A stretch of DNA of 37,504 nt, from the NCBI RefSeq assembly GCF_000373185.1, contig NZ_KB890640.1:1-37504 (forward strand), read 5' to 3'. A model generated the notes under the pieces. It was not told the origin of the DNA. It saw only the letters and a program-made list of their open reading frames with translations, and made no database searches. Both the position numbers and the translations under genes were made by a program. How positions within the stretch are numbered: the first letter of the stretch is position 1; each line of letters begins with the position of its first letter. Shown here piece after piece: positions 19,261-27,525 of this stretch. Source of the stretch: Segatella paludivivens DSM 17968 = JCM 13650. GTDB taxonomy: Bacteria > Bacteroidota > Bacteroidia > Bacteroidales > Bacteroidaceae.

Positions 19261-20910
19261 ATGGGAAAGAAGTTTTTGCGAGATATAAATGTATCACTTT
19301 TGTTATTAATTATTATTCCTACGTTTTGTTCTTGTACTAACGAAATGAATATGCTAGAACGCAATAATAATGAACAAATTAACTTTGCAGTGTCTGTTCC
19401 TTCTTGGAAAAGTGATGATTCTACTGCTGGCAATCCTGCTAAAACAGAAACACGTGCACCTCCAATAGCAGATACTTTTCTTGGGACAGACAAAACATTT
19501 GGAATAATTGCGGATGTTGTAAACGGAAGTAATTATACAACCGAAATAGACCAAGAAGTAGTATCTTACAATGCAACAAATAAGATTTGGGAAACAGTAG
19601 CTAATCATTATTGGCCTGGTGCAAACAAAACGGTTAATTTCTATGCATACTATCCCGCAAGTATTACAAATGGAACTATAACTCATACGGCGGGTACAAC
19701 TCCGACATTAACATACACCGTTCCTGCAGACGCAACCACTCAAGTAGATATAATGACGGCTACAGGGACTAATGTTAGTGGAAACACTAATTCTTCTACA
19801 CCATTAACATTTAGTCATATATTTGCTGCTGTAAAGTTTGCAGTAGGTACAAATGGACTACCTAGTGGAATTATTAAATCAATTACGATAAGTGGAATAA
19901 AGAGTTCTGGTACATACACTTTTGGAAGTGGATGGGCTCTTGGTTCAACAATTTCATCATTTACAGTATCACCATCTACTACAATAACTGGAGCAGCCGG
20001 AGCAAATATTACATCTGATACTTTTACTATGATGATGATTCCTCAAATTTTCACAAATGCGACTATTACGCTTACATATAATACTGGGACATCATATAAA
20101 CAAACAATATCTGGGAACTGGACTGCAGGAACAACATATACTTATAATTTATCAAAACCTGTAAATATTGGAGACTACTATTATAGCGATGGCACTTGGG
20201 GAACAATTGCAGAGCATTCTAGTTCTACAGCATTACCAATTGGTATAATATTTTACAATTCTACAAGTCTTCTTGATAGTGGACATGGATGGAAGCATGG
20301 TTATGCTATGGCTTTGCAAACAGCAGCGAAATCAATTCCTTGGGAAAGTTCTAATGACGGAATTGTTGACAACAAAGATGTTAATACCAATTTTCCAACC
20401 ACTTTTGATAAAATGAAATTGGACATGGATGGCTATACTCATTGTCTCTCAATGAAAACTTATGGTGGCAGTAACTCTAAAATTTTATCTAATTCAAACT
20501 ATCCTGCTTATTATTCTGCTCTTAATTTTGGAAATGGAACTTATGGAAGTGTTATAAATGCAGCACCAAAAACCAATAATAGTGGATGGTACCTTCCTAG
20601 TATTGGTCAATGGTATTATTTTATGCTGAATATAGGCAAAGCATCTTTCATAAATAACGGGACAAGTGGATCATCTGCTCAAGCATCAAGCACTATAGAA
20701 AATTCAATAAATACATATATTAATTTAGCAAAAACATATAATAACACATCAGAAACTGTTTACTCTATTTCTTGGAATTGGTGTAGTTCAGAATATAGTG
20801 CTTCAATAGCTTGCGATGCAGCGTTCTCTGGAGATGCTGTATATATAATAGGAAACTTATCAAAAGAATATATTGATAATATGGTTGTAAGACCAGCTAT
20901 AGCTTTTTAA
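19261..20910 (+). CDS. Fimbrillin-like lipoprotein with FISUMP/C-type-lectin-like domain (array gene 11)
   Basis: 549 residues, lipobox Cys25. The conserved Arg is at 65 (KTETRAPP) because of a short insertion. Block A is divergent (GTDKTFGIIADVVNGSNYT, NHYWPGANKTVNFYAYYP), as is part of B, while block C is the KFAVGTNGLPSGIIKS form shared with the other lectin-type genes. The lectin-like domain (299-549) shows GDYYYSDGTWGTIAEHS, GWYLPS near 441, CSSEYSAS near 507 and the end VRPAIAF. The 117-nt AT-rich trailer before the next palindrome is the longest in the array, and I see no promoter in it that I would trust. Confidence 0.9.
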   Translation: MGKKFLRDINVSLLLLIIIPTFCSCTNEMNMLERNNNEQINFAVSVPSWKSDDSTAGNPAKTETRAPPIADTFLGTDKTFGIIADVVNGSNYTTEIDQEVVSYNATNKIWETVANHYWPGANKTVNFYAYYPASITNGTITHTAGTTPTLTYTVPADATTQVDIMTATGTNVSGNTNSSTPLTFSHIFAAVKFAVGTNGLPSGIIKSITISGIKSSGTYTFGSGWALGSTISSFTVSPSTTITGAAGANITSDTFTMMMIPQIFTNATITLTYNTGTSYKQTISGNWTAGTTYTYNLSKPVNIGDYYYSDGTWGTIAEHSSSTALPIGIIFYNSTSLLDSGHGWKHGYAMALQTAAKSIPWESSNDGIVDNKDVNTNFPTTFDKMKLDMDGYTHCLSMKTYGGSNSKILSNSNYPAYYSALNFGNGTYGSVINAAPKTNNSGWYLPSIGQWYYFMLNIGKASFINNGTSGSSAQASSTIENSINTYINLAKTYNNTSETVYSISWNWCSSEYSASIACDAAFSGDAVYIIGNLSKEYIDNMVVRPAIAF

Positions 20911-21027
20911 AGTTATGTAGAGCATATATTATCAACAATGTTTATGATCGTTTGAGGAATACTAATGATACTCATTTATAAAACTGTTATAACTTTATTT
21001 ACTAATATTTTTTGTTTAAACTAACCT

Positions 21028-21056
21028 TTTCTCTTCTCTCGCGGAGAGAAGAGAAA
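21028..21056 (+). repeat. Cassette palindrome 12
   Basis: 13-bp arms, GCG at 21041-21043, AAGGA 7 nt before the ATG at 21067. Confidence 0.95.
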
Positions 21057-21066
21057 GGATTGAGTT

Positions 21067-22644
21067 ATGGTAAAAAAGTTTTTGCGAGGTATTAATGTAT
21101 CACTTTTATTATTTATTATTATTATTTCTACGTTTTCTTCATGTGCAAACAAAATGAATGTTTTTGAAGGAAACAATAATGAACAAATTAACTTTTCAGT
21201 ATCTGCACCTGAATGGAAGAATACAGATTCGTTGGCAACTACAAAAACTTCACGTGCAATGCCTATAGGAGGCTCTTCATTAAGTACTTCCAATACATTT
21301 AACTTAATAGCAGACCAAAATGATGGAGCAGGCAACTATTGTACTTTGATAAATAGTCAAGCTGTTAGTTATACCAATAATATATGGAAAACATCAAGTG
21401 ATTATTATTGGTCAGGAATAGCAAACAAAACTATAAGCTTTTATGCATATTATCCTAGTACTATTAGCAATGTTACTCATACAGCAGGCTCTTCTCCTAC
21501 TTTATCCTATACAGTTCCTGATAATGTATCTGATCAAATAGATATAATGACAGCTACAGGGACCAATGTTAGTGGAAACACAAATTCATCTACACCTTTA
21601 TCCTTTAATCATATATTTGCAGCAATTCAATTTTCAGTAGGAAGTGCAGGAATTGGCAGTGGAACAATCTCCTCAATATCAATTGGTAATGTTGCCAATT
21701 CTGGAACATATACATTTGGTAGTGGTTGGTCAAATGTAACAGGTTCCAAAGCATTCACTATATCACAATCAAAGACAATTGCAGGAACTTCAGGAGAAGA
21801 TATCTATTCTGGAAATTATACTCTAATGATGGTACCTCAGGATGTTAACAATATAACAATAACTGTGACTTACAGTAATGGAGGGACACTTACTAAAACT
21901 ATATCAGGTAAATGGGAAGCAGGAAAAGTGTACAAATATAATTTATCTTATCAACCAAGGAACTTTGCTTATACTGGTACTGTTCAAACCTACACTGCAC
22001 CAGTTACTGGCACATACAAGTTTGAAGTATGGGGGGCTGAAGGAAGTGTAAAAGGAGGATATTCTTCTGGTACAATTACTTTGAGTGCTAGTAAAACAGT
22101 ATATATTTATGTAGGAGGAAAAAACAGTGATGGCTCTTATTTGAATGGTGATGGAGCTACAGATATAAGATTAAATGGATTAATCTATAATCCCTTAAGA
22201 ACTACAACTATTGGAATGATGCCTGGTTGTAACGCATGTTACTATGGCCCTTACTGGCATAATTCAACAGGGAATTATCAGATAGATGCCACAGGAACAG
22301 GATTTGACAATAGCTCTTTTGAGGCATATAATTCAACACCCTCATATCCTTTCGCTATAACAAAAATAACACAGACAGCATGGCATTTTACATTCTATAT
22401 TAATGTAAATGTAGACGTGTCTACGGCTGCCAATAGTGGTATTGAGTTTATTGTTGCTTGGGATAATACTAGATATAATGTAACAATCTCAGATGCTGCT
22501 ATATCAAAATTATCAGATCGAGTTATTATTGGTGCAGGATATAATAGCAGTAACTCTACCAGTGGTGTTACAAATGGTTCTTCTCAAGTATATGCAAACT
22601 CAGGTAATGGAAAGGCTAAAATAACGCTGCTATCCGTTCCGTAA
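21067..22644 (+). CDS. Fimbrillin-like lipoprotein with reduced, glycine-poor GRD-like tip (array gene 12)
   Basis: 525 residues, one residue longer in the signal peptide (Cys26, Arg63). Fimbrillin blocks: SLSTSNTF (A), ISNVTHTAG (B), third-type C (FSVGSAGIGSG). The tip (299-525) opens like a glycine-rich domain (YTGTVQTYTAPVTGTYKFE, GGYSSG, TVYIYVGG, DGATDIRL). It lacks every long glycine run and instead carries about 150 residues of unrecognised sequence (GCNACYYGPYWHNSTG, WHFTFYINVNVDV, ISKLSDRVIIGAGYNS). The end is GNGKAKITLLSVP rather than SAN. No palindrome follows; the next gene is the convergent ATPase, 23 nt away. Confidence 0.88.
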   Translation: MVKKFLRGINVSLLLFIIIISTFSSCANKMNVFEGNNNEQINFSVSAPEWKNTDSLATTKTSRAMPIGGSSLSTSNTFNLIADQNDGAGNYCTLINSQAVSYTNNIWKTSSDYYWSGIANKTISFYAYYPSTISNVTHTAGSSPTLSYTVPDNVSDQIDIMTATGTNVSGNTNSSTPLSFNHIFAAIQFSVGSAGIGSGTISSISIGNVANSGTYTFGSGWSNVTGSKAFTISQSKTIAGTSGEDIYSGNYTLMMVPQDVNNITITVTYSNGGTLTKTISGKWEAGKVYKYNLSYQPRNFAYTGTVQTYTAPVTGTYKFEVWGAEGSVKGGYSSGTITLSASKTVYIYVGGKNSDGSYLNGDGATDIRLNGLIYNPLRTTTIGMMPGCNACYYGPYWHNSTGNYQIDATGTGFDNSSFEAYNSTPSYPFAITKITQTAWHFTFYINVNVDVSTAANSGIEFIVAWDNTRYNVTISDAAISKLSDRVIIGAGYNSSNSTSGVTNGSSQVYANSGNGKAKITLLSVP

Positions 22645-22667
22645 AAACTCATATTTTAATGATGCTT

Positions 22668-23987
22668 TTACATATCATCCATTGCCAAACCTCTATAAGA
22701 GATTTCATATTTCTTATATTCTCCAGTTGTTTTAAAAAATGATGCAGCCTTAGAGCGAAGTATTGAAAGATCTATATCTGATTTTTGACGCTTCACTTCT
22801 ATAAAATCAACTTTCTTACTCAAATCATCAGAGGCTATTATATCAATTTCGTTTTCTCCCTTACGATCTCTCCAGTTAGCAATACGAGTATAATTTTCTG
22901 ATTCAATCATCTTTCTTTTAAAATATCCTTCAAGAATCTTACCACTATATGATTCATAATCGCGCTTAACAATCTCTCTCAACTTTTTAAATGCACCTAT
23001 TTCTATCATATAATTATATTTGTATATGAAACGAAACCAAAATCGAAGAAAATTATCTTCTATAGCATAGTGAACATTTTTATTTGAAGATTTTTCAAAA
23101 AGTGGCTGATTTTTTATAATCAAGTTATAATCCTTCTCTAGCTTGGTGAGATAACCACCAATTTCACTCTTTAATATTCCCTCTATATCACCCCTTGTGT
23201 TATGTCCTTGAGCGATGAGAGTAAGTATTGAAAAATAAAAGCCATAATCTTTACCAAATTCTTCTATTAGCATATTTTTACCTTCTGTAATGAATGGAGA
23301 GTCATTGTCAATTATTCGATCAATCATTTTAGAATAATTTGTAGCCCCACTATCAATTAACAGTTCTATGTATTTGGCAACTCCTCCTGTATAGAGGTAA
23401 AGTGACAGTAAATCTTCTTTAGAATAAGAAGGATGATATTCATTTAGAATCTCTTTTAATACAGATGGTGGAAATGGTTCTACCTTTAGTGTTAGTGTTT
23501 GTCTACCATATAAAGGTTCATGACTATCTTTAAACAGCTTATTCATAAGTGAGTTTACAGAACCACAAACAAGAAGGTTAATTTTAGAATCTTGCTTATT
23601 TAAATCCCAAATACGTTGCATTTCTGAAAATACAGATTTATTGACACGTATAAATTCTTGAAATTCATCAATTATAAGAGTAAATGATCTTGTTTTTGAT
23701 AATTTCATTATATATTCAAATATTGATGAAAATCTATCTGTACCTCCTAATATTGGAATATTAAGTTTTTCTTCTATTTCATTAGCAAAATCAACACATA
23801 GCTCACTTTCGGCCTTACGTGACACAAAGAAATACAACACAGGCTCATCAGTATATGCTTTAAGCATTAGAGAAGTTTTACCGATACGACGACGTCCTGT
23901 AACAACTGTAAACTGAGCAACATTGTGTGACAGTTCACGTATTTCCCTAAGTTTTTTAATTTCTCTTTTTCGATCAAAGAATTTCAT
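22668..23987 (-). CDS. AAA ATPase (archaeal-type ATPase_2) with C-terminal DUF234 nuclease-like domain
   Basis: 439 residues from the chosen ATG. The N-terminal ATPase has Walker A GRRRIGKT (residues 31-38) and Walker B LIIDEFQE (Asp107, Glu108). A winged-helix-like region follows, then a C-terminal DUF234 domain with ENEIDIIA and FIEVKRQ resembling a PD-(D/E)XK core. Members of this family are common in Bacteroidales and their role is poorly known; several are toxin- or mobile-element-like. The start at 23985-23987 was chosen because the promoter's -7 box (24040-24047) lies downstream of the farther upstream ATG (24078-24080), and a Met at 24027-24029 would be almost leaderless. It is the only gene in the window on this strand and converges on array gene 12. 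A passenger role is likely, but a regulatory one cannot be excluded. Confidence 0.88.
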   Translation of the reverse strand: MKFFDRKREIKKLREIRELSHNVAQFTVVTGRRRIGKTSLMLKAYTDEPVLYFFVSRKAESELCVDFANEIEEKLNIPILGGTDRFSSIFEYIMKLSKTRSFTLIIDEFQEFIRVNKSVFSEMQRIWDLNKQDSKINLLVCGSVNSLMNKLFKDSHEPLYGRQTLTLKVEPFPPSVLKEILNEYHPSYSKEDLLSLYLYTGGVAKYIELLIDSGATNYSKMIDRIIDNDSPFITEGKNMLIEEFGKDYGFYFSILTLIAQGHNTRGDIEGILKSEIGGYLTKLEKDYNLIIKNQPLFEKSSNKNVHYAIEDNFLRFWFRFIYKYNYMIEIGAFKKLREIVKRDYESYSGKILEGYFKRKMIESENYTRIANWRDRKGENEIDIIASDDLSKKVDFIEVKRQKSDIDLSILRSKAASFFKTTGEYKKYEISYRGLAMDDM

Positions 23988-24016
23988 AAGCTGTATTATA
24001 TAAGAAATGGATAGTT

Positions 24017-24034
24017 CCGAAATGTTCATTTCGG
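24017..24034. promoter_or_regulatory. Palindromic operator-like site at the ATPase transcription start
   Basis: CCGAAATG and CATTTCGG are perfect 8-bp arms around TT, immediately downstream of the -7 box of the minus-strand promoter. The position fits an operator, possibly autoregulatory, or a 5'-UTR hairpin. Confidence 0.5.
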
Positions 24035-24039
24035 TACTG

Positions 24040-24071
24040 CAAAGATATTGTTTTATTTCATACAAACCAAA
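24040..24071 (-). promoter_or_regulatory. sigma-ABfr promoter of the ATPase gene
   Basis: On the minus strand TTTG (24068-24071) is followed by 20 nt and TATCTTTG (24040-24047), an exact match to the Bacteroidetes consensus. It reads leftward into the ATPase gene with a leader of about 45 nt to the chosen start. Confidence 0.8.
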
Positions 24072-24083
24072 TGTTTTCATTCT

Positions 24084-24112
24084 TTTCTCTTCTCTCGCGG
24101 AGAGAAGAGAAA
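24084..24112 (+). repeat. Cassette palindrome 13
   Basis: 13-bp arms, GCG at 24097-24099, AAGGA 7 nt before the ATG at 24123. It borders the ATPase promoter on the left. Confidence 0.95.
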
Positions 24113-24122
24113 GGATTGAGTT

Positions 24123-25763
24123 ATGGGAAAGAAGTTTTTGCGAGGTATGAATGTATTGCTTTTGTTATTAATTATTATTTCTACGTTTTCTTCATGTACA
24201 AATGAAATGAATATTTTTGAAGGATATAATAATAAACAAATTAACTTTTCTATATCTGTACCTGTATGGAAAAATACAGATTCATTGGAAACGACGAAAA
24301 CTTCACGTGCAGCACCAATTATGGATACTTCATTTGGTACAGATAAAAGTTTTAACTTAATTGCAGACCAAAATGACGGAGCAGGCAACTACAGTACATT
24401 GATAGACAAAGAGTCTGTATCTTTCACTAATAACATATGGCAGACAACTCCTTCTCATTATTATTGGTCAGGATTAGCAAATAAAACTGTTAACTTCTAT
24501 GCATACTACCCTACTAGTATTTCTACTAGTATTACTCATACAGTAGGTTCTGCTCCCACTTTATCCTATACAGTTCCCAATGATGTTAGCAACCAAATTG
24601 ATGTAATAACAGCTACAAGAACTAATGTTAGCGGAAATACGAATTTTTCTACATCATTGACTTTTAACCATATATTTGCAGCAGTAAAGTTCGCTGTAGG
24701 TACTAACGGATTGCCTAGTGGAACGATAAAATCAATAACGATAAGTGGAATAAAGAATTCTGGCACATACACCTTTGGAAGTGGATGGACACTTAGTTCT
24801 GCAACATCATCATTTACAGTATCACCATCTACCACAATAACTGGTGCTAATGGAGAGAATATCACATCTGATGCCTTTACGTTGATGATGATTCCTCAAG
24901 TTTTTAATAATGCAATAGTTTCATTAGCTTACAATAATGGTACTACTTTTTCTGCAACAATCTCTGGTGCATGGAATGCTGATGGAGTTTACACTTATAA
25001 TCTTTCTAAGACTATAGTCTTTAATTATGATTACACTGGTGCATCGCAGACATTTACAGCTCCTTACACGGGGATTTATAAGTTAGAAGTATGGGGAGCG
25101 CAAAGTGGAGGGTGGGGTTCACATACAAATGCTCCAGGAGGATATGCAGGTGGCTATAAAAGACTAATCCAAGGAGACGTCTTATACATTGTAGTCGGTG
25201 GTAAAGGTTATGATGTAAATTACTATGCTGATGGAACTAGCTATAATGGTGGTGGTACAGGATCTATACCTGAAGGAAAATATGGTGGTGGAGGTGCTAC
25301 TCATATTGCGACACATACCGGTCTTTTAAAAGATCTTGTAGCTTACAAATCAACAGTTTTAGTTGTTGGCGGAGGAGCCGGAAGTAATGGCGCTTGGGCA
25401 GATCAAGACATATCAAAATACTTATGTGGTGGCGGAGAGATTGGATTAGGTAGTAATACAACATATTATTTAAATGCTAATACAACTAGCACAACAAATG
25501 GAAACACTGGTGGTACTCAAACAGGAGTTGGTCCTGATGGTATAAAAGGAGGATTTGGATATGGTGGTAACGCTGCTGATTATGGTGGTGCAGGTGGTGG
25601 TGGTTGGTATGGTGGTAACGCCGCCGGAGATGGTGGTGTCGTAATCGGAACAAATGGTGGTGGTGGCTCTGGATATACAGGTGGTGTTAATAATGGTTCT
25701 TTTCAGACAGGGGCTCGTTATGGCAATGGCTATGCCAGAATAACCTTTGTTTCAGCGAATTAA
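24123..25763 (+). CDS. Fimbrillin-like lipoprotein with glycine-rich domain (array gene 13)
   Basis: 546 residues, lipobox FSSC (Cys25), Arg62 (KTSRAA). Its first 100 residues nearly match the gene at 4113 (SISVPVWKNTDSLETTKTSR), and block C is the KFAVGTNGLPSG form. The Cys-less tip (299-546) has KLEVWGAQSGG, GGGGATHIATH, LVVGGGAGSNG, GGGGWYGGNAAG and a short SGYTGGVNNGSF end before GYARITFVSAN. ATHIATH replaces the more usual ATDIRL, as in the tips of 9393 and 25820. The stop is 17 nt before the next palindrome. Confidence 0.92.
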   Translation: MGKKFLRGMNVLLLLLIIISTFSSCTNEMNIFEGYNNKQINFSISVPVWKNTDSLETTKTSRAAPIMDTSFGTDKSFNLIADQNDGAGNYSTLIDKESVSFTNNIWQTTPSHYYWSGLANKTVNFYAYYPTSISTSITHTVGSAPTLSYTVPNDVSNQIDVITATRTNVSGNTNFSTSLTFNHIFAAVKFAVGTNGLPSGTIKSITISGIKNSGTYTFGSGWTLSSATSSFTVSPSTTITGANGENITSDAFTLMMIPQVFNNAIVSLAYNNGTTFSATISGAWNADGVYTYNLSKTIVFNYDYTGASQTFTAPYTGIYKLEVWGAQSGGWGSHTNAPGGYAGGYKRLIQGDVLYIVVGGKGYDVNYYADGTSYNGGGTGSIPEGKYGGGGATHIATHTGLLKDLVAYKSTVLVVGGGAGSNGAWADQDISKYLCGGGEIGLGSNTTYYLNANTTSTTNGNTGGTQTGVGPDGIKGGFGYGGNAADYGGAGGGGWYGGNAAGDGGVVIGTNGGGGSGYTGGVNNGSFQTGARYGNGYARITFVSAN

Positions 25764-25779
25764 AGGCTCAAGCTCATTC

Positions 25780-25810
25780 TTTTCTCTTCTCTCGCGGAGA
25801 GAAGAGAAAA
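25780..25810 (+). repeat. Cassette palindrome 14
   Basis: 14-bp perfect arms (TTTTCTCTTCTCTC and complement), GCG at 25794-25796. The spacer is GATTGAGTT, giving AAAGA rather than AAGGA before the ATG at 25820. Confidence 0.95.
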
Positions 25811-25819
25811 GATTGAGTT

Positions 25820-27469
25820 ATGGGAAAGAAGTCTTTGCGAAATATTAATGTATCACTTTTGTTATTAATAGTTATTTCTTTGTTTTATTCATGTACTGGT
25901 GAAATGAATATTTTTGAAGGAAATAATAACAAACAAATTAACTTTTCGGTGTCTGTACCTGTATGGAATAATACTGATTCATTGACAACTACGAAAACTT
26001 CACGTGCAACACCTATAGGAGGCTCTTCTTTAAGCACTTCCAATACATTTAACTTAATTGCAGATCAAAATGATGGAGCTGGTAACTACACTACATTAAT
26101 AAATAGTCAAGCCGTTAGTTATACCAATAATATATGGAAAACATCAAAGGATTATTATTGGTCAGGAATAGCGAACAAAACTATAAGCTTTTATGCATAT
26201 TATCCTAGTAATATAAGTAATGTTAGTCATACAGCAGGCTCTTCTCCGACTTTGTCTTATACTGTTCCTGATAAAGTATCTGATCAAATAGATATAATGA
26301 CAGCTACAGGGATTAATGTTAGTGGGAATACTAATTCTTCTATATCATTGACTTTTAATCATATATTTTCAGCCGTACAGTTTAATATAGGTAGTTCTGG
26401 TATGCCTAATGGTACAATAACAGGCATTTCTTTGAATAATATATTGTATAAGGGAACCTATAACTTTAATGGAACATGGACTCAAGATGCAACAAAAAAG
26501 TCTTTCGCACAAACAGTTTCATCTTCAACATCAGCTGGTACAACTATTACATCTGGTGCAACAACTTTTATGATGATGCCTCAAACGCTAGGTAGTGATG
26601 CTAGTATAACTGTTACCTATAGTAATGGTGGCACACTTACGAAATCAATATCAGGAACATGGACTGCTGGAAACATATATACATATAACATTTCTAAGAC
26701 AATACCTATCGCAGATTTTGATTATACTGGTAGTGTTCAAACTTACACCGCTCCTCTTACTGGGACTTATAAATTAGAAGTTTGGGGAGCTCAAGGTTCT
26801 TCAGGATGGGCTGGCGGTATAAGCGCAAATGGAGGTTATAGTTATGGAAATATTTATCTGATGGCTGGAACTATGTTATATATTTATACAGGAGGATCAG
26901 TAGCTTATAATGTTTTTAATGGCGGCTGTGATACATATAATGGTGGAGGAAAAGGTGCTGCACCTGGAGGTGGAGCTTCTCATATAGCTACAACAAATAG
27001 AGGGGTGTTAAGTAATTATAAGAATTATCAATCAGAAGTTGTGATTGTCGCGGGAGGTGCAGGAGGAGTTGAATGGAGTGGAACTGGTGGTTATGGCGGC
27101 GGATTGAATGGAGGTAATGGAAATTCACAACAAAGTAGTTATTCAGGAGTTTCAGCCTCGGCTTATGGGGGTAGTCAGACTTCAGGAGGTATTTCTGTAG
27201 CTCAATCTACATCTGTTTGTGCAGGTCCTAATACATTAGTTGATGGTATTTTTGGGCAAGGAGGATATGGATATCAAAATTCAGCAAATGATTATGGAGC
27301 TGGTGGTGGAGGTGGCTGGTACGGTGGAGGAGGTACCTCATATTCAGGAGCTGGTGGAGGTGGCTCTGGTCACTTAGGCTCAAATCTAATCAGTGGTACG
27401 ACAGGTATGAGTAATGGTGTGCGCTCTGGCAATGGTTATGCAAGAATAACGTTTATTTCCGCAAATTAA
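25820..27469 (+). CDS. Fimbrillin-like lipoprotein with glycine-rich domain (array gene 14)
   Basis: 549 residues. The signal MGKKSLRNIN and lipobox YSCTGEMN are closer to the genes at 2223 and 5792 than to 9393, whose tip it shares. Cys25, Arg62. Blocks: SLSTSNTF (A), ISNVSHTAG (B), second-type C with one residue pair deleted (DATKKSFAQ). The tip (297-549) differs from that of 9393 at scattered residues only (for example GGCDTYNGGG against GGSETYNGGG). It ends GSGHLGSNLISG, then GYARITFISAN. Confidence 0.92.
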   Translation: MGKKSLRNINVSLLLLIVISLFYSCTGEMNIFEGNNNKQINFSVSVPVWNNTDSLTTTKTSRATPIGGSSLSTSNTFNLIADQNDGAGNYTTLINSQAVSYTNNIWKTSKDYYWSGIANKTISFYAYYPSNISNVSHTAGSSPTLSYTVPDKVSDQIDIMTATGINVSGNTNSSISLTFNHIFSAVQFNIGSSGMPNGTITGISLNNILYKGTYNFNGTWTQDATKKSFAQTVSSSTSAGTTITSGATTFMMMPQTLGSDASITVTYSNGGTLTKSISGTWTAGNIYTYNISKTIPIADFDYTGSVQTYTAPLTGTYKLEVWGAQGSSGWAGGISANGGYSYGNIYLMAGTMLYIYTGGSVAYNVFNGGCDTYNGGGKGAAPGGGASHIATTNRGVLSNYKNYQSEVVIVAGGAGGVEWSGTGGYGGGLNGGNGNSQQSSYSGVSASAYGGSQTSGGISVAQSTSVCAGPNTLVDGIFGQGGYGYQNSANDYGAGGGGGWYGGGGTSYSGAGGGGSGHLGSNLISGTTGMSNGVRSGNGYARITFISAN

Positions 27470-27486
27470 AGACTCTCACTCGATCC

Positions 27487-27515
27487 TTTCTCTTCTCTCG
27501 CGGAGAGAAGAGAAA
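27487..27515 (+). repeat. Cassette palindrome 15
   Basis: 13-bp arms, GCG at 27500-27502, AAGGA 7 nt before the ATG at 27526. Confidence 0.95.
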
Positions 27516-27525
27516 GGATTGAGTT

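Noticed and set aside
20911..21027. Possible forward promoter in the long trailer before gene 21067
   Set aside because: There are TTTG and TATTTTTTG-like stretches but no correctly spaced TAnnTTTG box.
22668..24080. Longer ATPase form starting at 24078-24080
   Set aside because: The consensus promoter for the gene lies downstream of that ATG, and the residues before MKFFDRKREI do not resemble the family N-terminus.
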